Part shown: one piece after another, positions 29,269 through 39,125 of the stretch
Numbering within the stretch: the first letter of the stretch is position 1
Layout of the letters: the number at the start of each line of letters is the position of its first letter
Source: Candidatus Bacteroides pullicola
GTDB taxonomy: Bacteria; Bacteroidota; Bacteroidia; Bacteroidales; Bacteroidaceae
Direction of reading: 5' to 3'
NCBI GenBank assembly: GCA_019115825.1
Contig: DXCV01000048.1
Location: 62,001-126,000 of the forward strand
Length of the DNA stretch: 64,000 nucleotides
The notes under the pieces: model-generated
The model's database searches: none
What the model was told of the DNA's origin: nothing
Seen by the model: only the letters and a program-made list of their open reading frames with translations
Translations under genes and position numbers: made by a program

Positions 29269-31413
29269 ATGAGAACAAGGCTTTTCCACGGCATCTTCCT
29301 GATGCTGTTTGCCGCCCTCTCCCTCTCTGCGGCGGCGCAATCGCAAGACAACTTCTTGTGGCCCATCCAAGGCAAAGAGGCGGGCGAGGACATACTCTAC
29401 CGCCCGCAAGAGTACATCGGCAGCAAGCAGAACTTTGCCAATCTGTACATCGGTGCCCCGCTGGGTACGGTAGTGGTTGCTCCCGCGGATGGCACGGTGA
29501 CTTTCTTCGGGGTAGGCTACCAACCCTCTATGGGACAGTTGGTAATGGATCGGCCGGACGGTACGGAACCTACTTTCGACGCGATGATTGCCGCTTTCCA
29601 GAAGGAAGAGAAGGACATCTCTGTACCTCCCCAATACGTCTGCGGGGTGTTGATTCTCCGCTTGGCCGACGGGCGTAAGCTGGAGTTTTCCGGACTGCGG
29701 GGCGACGTGACCTGGAAGACGGGCATGGCTGTCAAGCGAGGTGACATCATAGGCACCGTGGGATATGCATACAAGGAAATCAAAGAGCCGCACATCAATC
29801 TTTCCGTCATCGGACATGACTCGCAAGCTGCCGATCCGATGACTCCCTTCGGGCTGAAATCGACCTTCCTTCCCCCGAAGAAGCTCAAGGCGACCGATCT
29901 CCTGACGCAGGCCCAGGCTCTGGAGGACTTCGGCATCCTGACCGCTTGCTTGGAGGAGGCTTATCCCAGCCTTTACGATGTCATCAGCCGCGAGGAGTGG
30001 GCGGCCAACGACTCCACGACCCGCGTCCGGCTGGCTGCGGCGGACGAGATTTCCTACGCGGACTTCTATGACGTGGTGACACGCTTCCTGAATCGCGTGC
30101 ACGACAGCCACCTGGAACTGCTGACCCTGAATCCGGCGTTCGAGACGATGGATTACTACTTGCCCCGTTGTATCCTGAACTATCAAGGCGATTCCCTGTA
30201 TATAGCCATTACCTCGCCCGAACTGAGTGCCTACAAGGGTCGGCGTGTGGCAGCCATCGACGGCGAGGACGCGGTGACCCGCCTGGCCCGCCTGCGCCCC
30301 CAAATACCCGGAGCAGACGGAGACAGCCAGAGTTGGGCGGACAAAAAACTTATCTCTTCTTGGGCGCTGGTCTATGGGGACAGCATCCGCGCTCCCCGTA
30401 CCACGGTCCTGACACTGGACAACGGCGAGACGGTAACGGACCAATGGCAGCACATACGCGAGGTTAACATCTTTCGTCGGTTCGTGCGTGTAGACACGGT
30501 GAACTATCACCGTCGTGAGAGCCGCAACTATAATTATCCCTATGCTTTCAGCCAGCTCAACGACTCCACAGGCTACTTCAGCCTCTCCCACTTCGACCTC
30601 GGCCAGGTGCAGATAGAGCAGTTGCAGGATTCCTTGCGTCCGCTGTTCCGCCTCCCGAACCTGGTGGTGGACCTCCGGCACAACCGTGGCGGCAACGGCG
30701 ATGTGATGCAGCAGTTACTATCGTGGTTTCTCAACGCTCCGGGCCGTCTGACCGGTTCCTACCAGCGCGTCACCAAGCCCGGTCCTTTCCGCAGCTTTGC
30801 CTATTCCCTGAACTTCGACTCCACGATAGTGGTCTTCCCCGAAGCACGGCGTGTGGAGGGCAAGGACGGCTACATCATGAACGACAGTGCCGTGGCCCTC
30901 ATGCCCGACACCGCCTTCCACTACGGCGGGCGGCTCTACGTGCTAACAGACGAGACCTCGACCTCCGCCGCCACACTCTTCCCCGCTACCTTGGTGCGCA
31001 ACCACCGCGCCGTCACCGTGGGACGCGAGACCCGTTCGGGCTATCACTACATGACTGCCGCCAAGTTCGTGCAGCTGCGCCTGCCCCATTCGCTGCTGAT
31101 GTTCCGCATCCCGCTGGTGCAGTGCGTCTTCGATCCCGACACCACGGCCCGCACCCCCTGGAACCGAGGCCTGCTGCCCGACTATCCTGTGCCGGTGACG
31201 GTGGACGAACTGCAGTACTCGTCGCGGGACACGGTGCTGAACCATGCCCTGCGCCTCATTGCCGAGGGGAAATACCTCGGTCCCGACCCGTTCCCGCAAG
31301 AGGTTGACGAAGAAGCCACGGACTGGCCCATGAAAGCCACGATTATCGTCATTGTGCTGCTGGTGGCGTACATCATCCTGCGCCTGACGCTATTTAGAAA
31401 GCGTACAAATTAG
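29269..31413 (+). CDS. Fusion of degenerate M23/LytM-like domain and S41 (CtpA-like) peptidase domain, C-terminal TM
   Basis: VVVAPADGTVTFFGVGY...VKRGDIIGTVGY...EPHINLSVIG; then NLVVDLRHNRGGNGDV and VLTDETSTSAATLFPA. Confidence 0.8.
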   Translation: MRTRLFHGIFLMLFAALSLSAAAQSQDNFLWPIQGKEAGEDILYRPQEYIGSKQNFANLYIGAPLGTVVVAPADGTVTFFGVGYQPSMGQLVMDRPDGTEPTFDAMIAAFQKEEKDISVPPQYVCGVLILRLADGRKLEFSGLRGDVTWKTGMAVKRGDIIGTVGYAYKEIKEPHINLSVIGHDSQAADPMTPFGLKSTFLPPKKLKATDLLTQAQALEDFGILTACLEEAYPSLYDVISREEWAANDSTTRVRLAAADEISYADFYDVVTRFLNRVHDSHLELLTLNPAFETMDYYLPRCILNYQGDSLYIAITSPELSAYKGRRVAAIDGEDAVTRLARLRPQIPGADGDSQSWADKKLISSWALVYGDSIRAPRTTVLTLDNGETVTDQWQHIREVNIFRRFVRVDTVNYHRRESRNYNYPYAFSQLNDSTGYFSLSHFDLGQVQIEQLQDSLRPLFRLPNLVVDLRHNRGGNGDVMQQLLSWFLNAPGRLTGSYQRVTKPGPFRSFAYSLNFDSTIVVFPEARRVEGKDGYIMNDSAVALMPDTAFHYGGRLYVLTDETSTSAATLFPATLVRNHRAVTVGRETRSGYHYMTAAKFVQLRLPHSLLMFRIPLVQCVFDPDTTARTPWNRGLLPDYPVPVTVDELQYSSRDTVLNHALRLIAEGKYLGPDPFPQEVDEEATDWPMKATIIVIVLLVAYIILRLTLFRKRTN

Positions 31414-31457
31414 AAGTTTTTTCCGTCCCTACATGAACAACGTAAGCGGAAAAACCC

Positions 31458-31465
31458 TACATTTG
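31458..31465 (+). promoter_or_regulatory. -7 box TACATTTG
   Basis: TAnnTTTG match 46 bp upstream of the ferredoxin ATG. Confidence 0.5.
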
Positions 31466-31510
31466 CACCACATAACTCTTTAGACTAACAACTATTTAAA
31501 CTTTGACAAA

Positions 31511-31681
31511 ATGGCTTACGTAATTAGTGACGATTGCATCGCATGCGGTACTTGCATCGACGAGTGCCCGGTAGGCGCCATCTCTGAAGGCGACAAGTAT
31601 TCCATCGACCCCGAGGCTTGCACCGAATGCGGTACATGCGCAAGTGTTTGCCCCTCTGAGGCTATCCACCCGGGAGAATAA
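31511..31681 (+). CDS. 2[4Fe-4S] ferredoxin, 56 aa (absent from the supplied ORF track because of its size)
   Basis: MAYVISDDCIACGTCIDECPVGAISEGDKYSIDPEACTECGTCASVCPSEAIHPGE; two CxxCxxCxxxCP motifs. Confidence 0.95.
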   Translation: MAYVISDDCIACGTCIDECPVGAISEGDKYSIDPEACTECGTCASVCPSEAIHPGE

Positions 31682-31711
31682 TCCGAGAAAGCTATCAAGG
31701 GTTTAACCAAA

Positions 31712-31751
31712 AAAGGAGGATAACGGATTCCCGTTGTCCTCCTTTTTTCTT
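31712..31751 (+). terminator. Rho-independent terminator after ferredoxin
   Basis: AAAAAGGAGGATAACGG-ATTC-CCGTTGTCCTCCTTTTTT. Confidence 0.85.
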
Positions 31752-31782
31752 TAGTCCTATGCGAAGACTGTCAACCCGGCCG

Positions 31783-33741
31783 TCATTTCTCCGCTCGAAG
31801 TCTTTCCAATTCCTCTGATACTTGTTCCCAAAGTAGCATCGTCTCTTCCTGCTGTTTCTTGAAGCGGTTGTGTTTCTCGTAGAGGGAGACATCCGCCGCG
31901 CCCTCAGGGGTGGACATCTGTTGCTCCAGGATGGCGATAGCGGCATCAGTCTCTTCCACCGAAGCCTCGCAGTCGGCAATCTGCTTCTCCAGTTTCTTGA
32001 TGCGGCGGTTCAGTTCCTTCTGGGCTTGCCAGTCCAATACGCCTTTGGCAGGCGCATCGGGTACGGGGATGTCGGTGGCGGGTTTCTTCTTGTCCGGCTG
32101 GAAGAGGGCATCAAGACGTTCGGCGTCCTGGTCCACATTCTTGGCACGGAGGAAGTCGTAGATGCCGCCGATGTGCTCACGAACGCGTCCGCCACCAAAC
32201 TCATAAACTTTGGTAACCAGACCGTCCAAAAAGTCGCGGTCGTGACTGACGAGTATAACGGTGCCCTCAAACGAAGCGATAGCCTCCTTCAACACATCCT
32301 TGGAACGCATATCCAGGTGGTTGGTCGGCTCGTCCAGAATGAGGAAGTTGACCGGCTGCAACAGAAGCTGAATCATGGCCAGACGGGTACGCTCACCTCC
32401 GCTCAGCACGCGGACAGGCTTTTCCGAAGCCTCACCACCAAACATGAAAGCTCCCAGAATGTCGCGGATCTTCAGACGGATGTCGCCGGTGGCCACGCGG
32501 TCGATGGTGTCGAAGACGGTCAGGTTTTCGTCGAGCAGCTGCGCCTGGTTTTGAGCAAAGTAGCCTATCTGAACGTTGTGGCCCAAGGTCAGGCGGCCGG
32601 TGTAGTCCTGAATTTGACCCATGATACACTTCACCAAGGTTGATTTACCCTCGCCATTGCGACCCACGAAAGCCACCTTCTCCCCACGTGTGATGGTCAG
32701 GTCTACGTGGTCGAAGACGACGTGGTCACCATAGGCCTTGCCCACGTCCTCACAGATGACGGGATAGTTGCCCGAACGGGACGAACAGGTGAACTTCAGC
32801 CGGAGAGCCGACGTGTCTTCCTCGTCCACCTCGACGCGCTCCAACTTCTCCAACTGCTTGATGCGGCTCTGCACCTGTACGGCCTTAGTGGCTTTGTATC
32901 GGAATCGTTCGATGAAGGCTTCCGTGTCCTCTATCTGCTTCTGCTGATTCTCGTAGGCACGCAGTTGTTGCTCCCTCCGTTCCTGGCGCAAGCGGACAAA
33001 CTCGTCATACTTCACCTTGTAGTCGTAGATGCGGCCGCAAGAAATCTCGATGGTGCGGGTGGTCACATTATTGAGGAAAGCACGGTCGTGGCTGACCAAC
33101 ACCACAGCGTTGGCACGGGTGGCGAGGAATTGCTCCAGCCACTGTATGGACTCGATGTCCAAATGGTTGGTAGGCTCGTCCAGCAAGAGGACGTCGGGCT
33201 TCATCAGCAGGAGTTTGGCCAGCTCGATGCGCATGCGCCAGCCGCCGGAGAACTCGCTGGTGGGACGGTCGAAGTCCTCGCGGCGAAAGCCCAAGCCTTG
33301 GAGGATGCGTTCCAGCTCGCCTTGATAATTGTCGCCGCCCATCAGGGTGAAGCGGTCGTTCTCGCGGGTGAAGCGGTCTATCAGCTCCTGGTAGGAAGCG
33401 GACTCGTAGTCCGTTCGCTCGGCCATTTCCAACTGGAGGTCCACCAGGTGCGCCTTCAGCTCGTGGATGTGGGCAAAGGCGGTCTCTGCCTCCTGACGCA
33501 CCGTGCGGGTATCGGCCAGGCGCATCACCTGGGGCAGGTAGCCCACGGTGCACTCGCGCGGCAGGCTGACCGTGCCCGTCGTGGGGGGCTGCTGTCCGGC
33601 CAGAATCTTGAGGAGGGTGGACTTTCCCGCACCGTTCTTCCCGACGAGGGCGATGCGGTCCTTACGGTTGATGACGAAACTCACGTCTCGGAAGAGAGGC
33701 GTGGCGTTGAACTCCATGGAGAGGGCGTCTACTGAAATCAT
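31783..33741 (-). CDS. ABC-F family ATP-binding protein
   Basis: Two Walker A motifs (GKNGAGKSTLL, GRNGEGKSTLV), signature motifs SGGWRMR and SGGERTR, no TM domain. Confidence 0.93.
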   Translation of the reverse strand: MISVDALSMEFNATPLFRDVSFVINRKDRIALVGKNGAGKSTLLKILAGQQPPTTGTVSLPRECTVGYLPQVMRLADTRTVRQEAETAFAHIHELKAHLVDLQLEMAERTDYESASYQELIDRFTRENDRFTLMGGDNYQGELERILQGLGFRREDFDRPTSEFSGGWRMRIELAKLLLMKPDVLLLDEPTNHLDIESIQWLEQFLATRANAVVLVSHDRAFLNNVTTRTIEISCGRIYDYKVKYDEFVRLRQERREQQLRAYENQQKQIEDTEAFIERFRYKATKAVQVQSRIKQLEKLERVEVDEEDTSALRLKFTCSSRSGNYPVICEDVGKAYGDHVVFDHVDLTITRGEKVAFVGRNGEGKSTLVKCIMGQIQDYTGRLTLGHNVQIGYFAQNQAQLLDENLTVFDTIDRVATGDIRLKIRDILGAFMFGGEASEKPVRVLSGGERTRLAMIQLLLQPVNFLILDEPTNHLDMRSKDVLKEAIASFEGTVILVSHDRDFLDGLVTKVYEFGGGRVREHIGGIYDFLRAKNVDQDAERLDALFQPDKKKPATDIPVPDAPAKGVLDWQAQKELNRRIKKLEKQIADCEASVEETDAAIAILEQQMSTPEGAADVSLYEKHNRFKKQQEETMLLWEQVSEELERLRAEK

Positions 33742-33774
33742 TGCGTTGCTGGGTTAGAAAATACAAATCGGCTG

Positions 33775-33811
33775 CAAAGGTAGTGATTTTCCGATAAAAC
33801 CCGTATCTTTG
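33775..33811. promoter_or_regulatory. Divergent -7 boxes (TACCTTTG minus; TATCTTTG plus)
   Basis: TAnnTTTG on both strands between the ABC-F gene and trpS. Confidence 0.5.
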
Positions 33812-33857
33812 CCACCCGATTACCCCTTGGCATGACACATTATAATATAAATAACCT

Positions 33858-34955
33858 ATGAGCAAACAGAAAATCATCCTGACCGGCGACCGGCCCACCG
33901 GACGCCTGCACATCGGACACTACGTAGGCTCGCTGCGCCGCCGTGTGGAGCTCCAGAACGCCGGAGACTACGACCGGATGTTCGTCTTCATCGCGGACGC
34001 ACAGGCCCTGACCGACAATATGGACACGCCCGAGAAGGTACGCCAGAACGTCATCGAAGTCGCACTGGACTACCTGGCCTGCGGGCTGGACCCCGCGCGC
34101 TGCACACTGTTCATCCAGTCGCAGATACCGGAACTGTGCGAACTGACCTTTTACTACATGGACCTCGTCACCGTATCGCGCCTGCAACGCAACCCCACAG
34201 TGAAGACCGAAATCCAAATGCGCAACTTCGAGGCCTCCATCCCCGTGGGCTTCTTCACCTACCCCATCAGCCAGGCGGCGGACATCACGGCGTTCAAAGC
34301 CACGACCGTCCCCGTGGGCGAAGACCAAGAACCCATGTTGGAGCAGGCCCGCGAAATTGTGCGCCGCTTCAACCATATTTATGGCGAGACCCTCGTGGAA
34401 CCCGAAATCCTTCTGCCGGACAATGCCGCCTGCCTGCGCCTGCCCGGCACGGACGGCAAGGCCAAGATGAGCAAGAGCCTGGGAAACTGCATCTACCTCA
34501 GTGACGATGCCGACACCGTGACTGCCAAGATCAAGACGATGTACACCGACCCCAACCACCTCCGCGTGCAGGATCCCGGCCAGGTGGAGGGCAACCCCGT
34601 CTTCACCTACCTGGACGCCTTCTGCCGCCCCGAGCACTTCGAGCGTTACCTGCCCGACTATCCCAACCTGGAGGAGCTGAAGGCACACTACCGCCGCGGC
34701 GGACTGGGCGACGTCAAGGTGAAGCGATTCCTGACGGCCATCATGCAGGAGACGCTGGAGCCTATCCGCACCCGCCGCAAGGAGTTCGAGCAGGACATCC
34801 CCGCCATCTACGCCATGCTGAAGCAGGGCTGCGAGCAGGCACGCGAGGCCGCCGCACAGACGCTGGACGACGTGCGCCGCGCCATGAAGATCAACTACTT
34901 CGACGACGAAGAGCTGATCCGCGAACAGGCCGCCCGCTTCGCCCAAACCGTATAA
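33858..34955 (+). CDS. trpS: Tryptophan--tRNA ligase
   Basis: [26 protein letters not shown] (KMSKS). Confidence 0.95.
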   Translation: MSKQKIILTGDRPTGRLHIGHYVGSLRRRVELQNAGDYDRMFVFIADAQALTDNMDTPEKVRQNVIEVALDYLACGLDPARCTLFIQSQIPELCELTFYYMDLVTVSRLQRNPTVKTEIQMRNFEASIPVGFFTYPISQAADITAFKATTVPVGEDQEPMLEQAREIVRRFNHIYGETLVEPEILLPDNAACLRLPGTDGKAKMSKSLGNCIYLSDDADTVTAKIKTMYTDPNHLRVQDPGQVEGNPVFTYLDAFCRPEHFERYLPDYPNLEELKAHYRRGGLGDVKVKRFLTAIMQETLEPIRTRRKEFEQDIPAIYAMLKQGCEQAREAAAQTLDDVRRAMKINYFDDEELIREQAARFAQTV

Positions 34956-34990
34956 GCATCCCCCTCATCTATCAAGAGTGTAACCCCCTA

Positions 34991-35028
34991 CGGGAGAGGA
35001 CCGAGACACGGTTCTCTCCCGCTTTTTT
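34991..35028 (+). terminator. Rho-independent terminator after trpS
   Basis: CGGGAGAGGACCG AGACA CGGTTCTCTCCCG CTTTTTT. Confidence 0.85.
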
Positions 35029-35076
35029 ATGCCTGCACATGGATAACTACACGTATAGGTAACGACTACGTGAAGC

Positions 35077-35160
35077 AAAGGTGGTACCTTTGGTATAAAA
35101 AGGTGGTACCTTTAATATAAAAAGGTCGTACCTTTATTAGGAAAAGGTGGCACTGATTCT
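35077..35160. repeat. Array of 22-bp-period dyads, array 2 (four units, last a hybrid)
   Basis: AAAGGTGGTACCTTT x2, AAAGGTCGTACCTTT, AAAAGGTGGCACTGATTCT; centres 35084, 35106, 35128, 35150. Confidence 0.9.
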
Positions 35161-35180
35161 ATGTGTTACATCTACCCATA

Positions 35181-35233
35181 AAAGAAAACGGGAGGCAGAC
35201 AAGCCGTTGAGTTCCGACTGTCCGTCTCCCGTA
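35181..35233 (-). terminator. Putative terminator of mutL operon
   Basis: Minus-strand ACGGGAGACGGAC...GTCTGCCTCCCGTTTTCTTTT. Confidence 0.6.
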
Positions 35234-35263
35234 CCTTCGCACATACCCGGTTCTTCGCGGGCA

Positions 35264-37111
35264 CTATGCAAAGCGCTTCTCTATCTCCTCTTCCTTCACC
35301 GTGACGAGCACCGTCCGGCCGTCCGGCGTATAGCCCGGGGTGGGACTGGCAAAAAGGCTGTCCACCAGATTGGCCATCTCTTCCTCGCTCAACACTTGAC
35401 CGTAGACTATCGCGGCAGAGCGGGCCAAGGTCAAAGCCAGGATGGACTGCACTTCCTCACGGACATCGGCCCCTTTCTCCTGAGCCGTATGCACCATATT
35501 CTTGATGAGGTCCACCGGGCTAAGCCCCTCGATACCGGCAGGCACCCGGTTGATTGCATAACTGCCTCCCCCCAAAGGCGAGAGGTCAAAGCCTACGGCA
35601 GCCAGGTCATCCGCCAACGCATCCAGCACGACGGTTTCTGCCGGGGTCAGTTCCACCACCTCCGGGAAGAGCACACCCTGCGACACCCCCTTGCGCGTAC
35701 GGATTTGCTCCATGTAGCGGTCGAACAACACCCGGACATGGGCGCGATGCTGGTCGATGAGCATCAGGCCGGACTTCACGGACGTCAGGATGAAGCGTCC
35801 TTTGAGCTGGAAATGTTGGGCGCCCCTCTCCACCACCGGTTCCTCGGGCACCAACGAGGCCGTCACCAACTCTTCTTCGTCGGGCAGGAGGTCGGCTTCC
35901 GGCTCATTCATCTTGCTGGCCCGGGCCACGCCTGCATACAGCTGTTCCCAGTCGCCGGATGCGGAGCGGGTATGTCCTCCGCCGTATGACACAGACGCCG
36001 CACTCTTGAAGGGGTCGAAGCCACTGTCATAGCTCACTTTCGGCGGTTCGGGAACCGACGTGCCTCCAAAGGCGGGCAAATCCGGCATATCCTCCGTGTC
36101 GAAGTCAATGCTCGGCACAGCACTGAAGCGTCCCAAGGTCTCCTTGACAGCTGCTGCCAATATCTGCCAAATGGCTTGCTCGTTCTCAAACTTTATCTCG
36201 GTTTTGGTCGGATGTATGTTGACATCGATGTTCTTGGGGTCCACGTCGAAATAGATGAAATAGGACACCTGCTCGCCTGCGGGGATAAGCCGTTCATAGG
36301 CCTCCATCACCGCCTTGTGGAAATACGGGTGCCTCATGTAGCGGCCGTTGACAAAGAAGTACTGGTGCGTCCCCTTCTTGCGGGCGGTCTCGGGTTTGGC
36401 TACGAAGCCGCTTATCTTGACCAAAGTCGTCTCCACCTCCAAGGTCAATAGTTGCTGGTTCATCTTCTTGCCGAAGACGGCCATTACCCGTTGACGCAAC
36501 GGCATGGCCGGAAGGTTGAGCAACTCGGCGTCGTTGTGCTGCAAACTGAAAGACACGGCAGGGTGCACCAACGCAATGCGCTCAAACTCTGTCATGATGT
36601 TGGAAAGTTCGGTGCTGTTGGACTTGAGGAATTTCCGCCGTGCCGGCACGTTGAAAAAGAGATTCTTCACCAGGAAGTTGCTGCCACGGGGACACGTCGC
36701 CGGTTCCTGACTCTCCAGCTTCGAACCGGCAATCCGCAGGCGGGTGCCCAATTCGTCCTCCTCGCGGCGGGTCTTCAACTCCACCTCGGCCACGGCAGCA
36801 ATAGAGGCCAACGCCTCGCCGCGGAAGCCCATGGTGTGCAGGGCGAAAAGGTCTGCCGCTTCACGTATCTTGGACGTGGCGTGCCGTTCGAAGGACAGCC
36901 GGGCATCGGTCTCGCTCATGCCCTTGCCGTCATCAATCACCTGTATGGAAGTCTTGCCCGCATCGGTCACCAACACGTGTACCTCCTTTGCATCGGCGTC
37001 GATGGCGTTCTCCACCAGTTCCTTGACCACGGAGGCCGGGCGCTGAATGACCTCGCCGGCAGCTATCTGGTTGGCCACGGAATCGGGCAGCAGATGAATA
37101 ATGTCACTCAT
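35264..37111 (-). CDS. mutL: DNA mismatch repair endonuclease MutL
   Basis: [50 protein letters not shown]. Confidence 0.97.
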   Translation of the reverse strand: MSDIIHLLPDSVANQIAAGEVIQRPASVVKELVENAIDADAKEVHVLVTDAGKTSIQVIDDGKGMSETDARLSFERHATSKIREAADLFALHTMGFRGEALASIAAVAEVELKTRREEDELGTRLRIAGSKLESQEPATCPRGSNFLVKNLFFNVPARRKFLKSNSTELSNIMTEFERIALVHPAVSFSLQHNDAELLNLPAMPLRQRVMAVFGKKMNQQLLTLEVETTLVKISGFVAKPETARKKGTHQYFFVNGRYMRHPYFHKAVMEAYERLIPAGEQVSYFIYFDVDPKNIDVNIHPTKTEIKFENEQAIWQILAAAVKETLGRFSAVPSIDFDTEDMPDLPAFGGTSVPEPPKVSYDSGFDPFKSAASVSYGGGHTRSASGDWEQLYAGVARASKMNEPEADLLPDEEELVTASLVPEEPVVERGAQHFQLKGRFILTSVKSGLMLIDQHRAHVRVLFDRYMEQIRTRKGVSQGVLFPEVVELTPAETVVLDALADDLAAVGFDLSPLGGGSYAINRVPAGIEGLSPVDLIKNMVHTAQEKGADVREEVQSILALTLARSAAIVYGQVLSEEEMANLVDSLFASPTPGYTPDGRTVLVTVKEEEIEKRFA

Positions 37112-37143
37112 GTAACTACACTCCTTTCCTAATATGTTGTTAT

Positions 37144-37434
37144 CTAAATTTTACCATTGAACAGGACGTACCACAGGAACGCCAACAGCGCGATGAGGAA
37201 GAGCAATACGGCAGGATGCCACGAGCGTGTGCCACGTTCCTTCCGACGGCGGAGGTGCGTGGTCTGTCCGACAAATTGCCCACGGATGTCCTCGGGCCGA
37301 ACCGGCTTCTCACGGGGCAGGCCAAGGTCTTCCCTCGCCTTCTCGCGCATACGCTCCAAGCGTTCCTTGCGTTCATCCACATAGATGTAGGGATGGTGAA
37401 AGCGCCTGGGTTTCGGTTGTCTGAACAGTCCCAT
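37144..37434 (-). CDS. Small single-TM membrane protein of unknown function
   Basis: Basic N-terminus then [20 protein letters not shown]; tightly packed between OstA and mutL genes. Confidence 0.7.
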   Translation of the reverse strand: MGLFRQPKPRRFHHPYIYVDERKERLERMREKAREDLGLPREKPVRPEDIRGQFVGQTTHLRRRKERGTRSWHPAVLLFLIALLAFLWYVLFNGKI

Positions 37435-37440
37435 GCGCGA

Positions 37441-39111
37441 CTACTTCTTCTCGATACGGCCGATTTTCATCTCCCGTGGCGAGACGACAGGGCCGCGATC
37501 TGTCTTCTTCAGCACCTGGTCTGCGTGCTTGCCCCGCCAGTTGAAAATGTCCTCCTTGCTGAGTGGGCGCACATAGTCGAACCATGCGAAAGAGGGCAAG
37601 CGAGACTTGTCCGGGGGTATCTGATCCATGGGATACATCGTGCCCGTAGCCTTGCCTATGAAAGCGCCACGTTCCAATTTACGGTCCTTGAGGTGCATCC
37701 GCAGGAATCCGCCCTCAGTATAGTCCATGCCTATCTTCGTGGAGTCTTTCTCGTCTATGGGATAATAAACCACGAGGACGCTGCCATTAACATCTACTTG
37801 GCGCATCTCCCCGCCGCGGAAATAGGCCATCATCTCCTGTCCGGACACCTGGTTGTAGTGCACGGAATCCATCTGCTCGACGGCCAGGGCCTGGTTGATG
37901 ATATGCGCCCAGTCGATGGTGCTGTCATTCATGTAAACCTTGATTTCCTCGCCCAAAAGTTGCTGGGCACCGCTCCACAAAATGGGGTCGCGGTACATGG
38001 TCAGACAGGAATCCTTGGAAATGTAGACCAGCGAATCGCACACTGCCTGCACATTGGAACGCCAGGCCCGCACCTTGTAGTAAGCCCGCATCTCGCGCCA
38101 TACGGAATCCGTGTCAAAGTTGTGCGTCACCAGCCTCAGCGTGTCGGCGTGCATGAAGAGCGAGTCGCCCTGGCTGTAGTCCACGGCCACCGCACGGTCC
38201 GTGGCCACGGCATTGCCCGTCAACTCGTTATAGAAACAATAATCGCCCGTCAGCATATTGCGGTTCACCGTATCGTTGAGCTGGACGTTGCGGAACGCCT
38301 CACCATAGCCCGCTATGCGGTCGTAGAACAAGCTGTCACCCGTCAACTTCCGACCTTGGTTGGTCAGGATAGAGCGGTCCATCAGTTCGGCCTGCTCGGT
38401 GACGGTGTTGTAAACGCCTCGTTCGGAATAGATATGGTTATTATCGCTCACGATGTCCGAAGGTCCCAGGATGGTGGCCACCTTGGTCAGGGTACTGTAT
38501 TTCAAGGTGTCCGAAGTCAGCACGAAGCGGGGATTGACCAACTCGACATCCTCGTTGAAGACAGCCAGCTTGGTGGCGGGACTGTACTCGCCCCACCAAG
38601 AATTGAGGACGTTGACCGTGTCTTGCAAGGTGCCTCCCTCGAAGTAATAGCCCAAGTTCATCACCCGGTCATAGTTCAAGCTGTCCGTAGTAAGGACGGT
38701 CTCCCGGTTAATCATCCGCACATTCTCGCGAAGCATGGCCAACTGCGAAATGCCGTCGTAGTAGAGGTAGTCGCCGTAGATGAAGAGCGTGTCACCCTGT
38801 TCCATCCGGACATTGCCGAAAGCTTCCACGGAGTTGATTTTCTCGAAGATAAGAGCGCTATCGCACCACATGTACATGCTGTCGTGCTTCAGGCTGACGT
38901 TGCCGATGAGCACCAGCACGTCGGGACGATATTCCTTATCCGCCACGGCGGAGTCGGCATAGAGCAGATCCACGCGGGTCTTCTTCTTTTCCGGCTGCCC
39001 GCCTTGGGGTTCCTGGGCGCCCAGCCATGCAACGCCAAACAGGCACAGAATCCCCACCCAGAGGAATCTGTGCCTGCCGGTTAATAGGCTTTTCGTCTTG
39101 TATTTCTGCAT
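37441..39111 (-). CDS. OstA/LptA-like protein
   Basis: Repeated ...YADSAVADKEYRPDVLVLIGNVSLKHDSMYMWCDSALIFEKINSVEAFGNVRMEQGDTLFIYGD... pattern. Confidence 0.85.
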   Translation of the reverse strand: MQKYKTKSLLTGRHRFLWVGILCLFGVAWLGAQEPQGGQPEKKKTRVDLLYADSAVADKEYRPDVLVLIGNVSLKHDSMYMWCDSALIFEKINSVEAFGNVRMEQGDTLFIYGDYLYYDGISQLAMLRENVRMINRETVLTTDSLNYDRVMNLGYYFEGGTLQDTVNVLNSWWGEYSPATKLAVFNEDVELVNPRFVLTSDTLKYSTLTKVATILGPSDIVSDNNHIYSERGVYNTVTEQAELMDRSILTNQGRKLTGDSLFYDRIAGYGEAFRNVQLNDTVNRNMLTGDYCFYNELTGNAVATDRAVAVDYSQGDSLFMHADTLRLVTHNFDTDSVWREMRAYYKVRAWRSNVQAVCDSLVYISKDSCLTMYRDPILWSGAQQLLGEEIKVYMNDSTIDWAHIINQALAVEQMDSVHYNQVSGQEMMAYFRGGEMRQVDVNGSVLVVYYPIDEKDSTKIGMDYTEGGFLRMHLKDRKLERGAFIGKATGTMYPMDQIPPDKSRLPSFAWFDYVRPLSKEDIFNWRGKHADQVLKKTDRGPVVSPREMKIGRIEKK

Positions 39112-39125
39112 AAAGTCTATGAATA

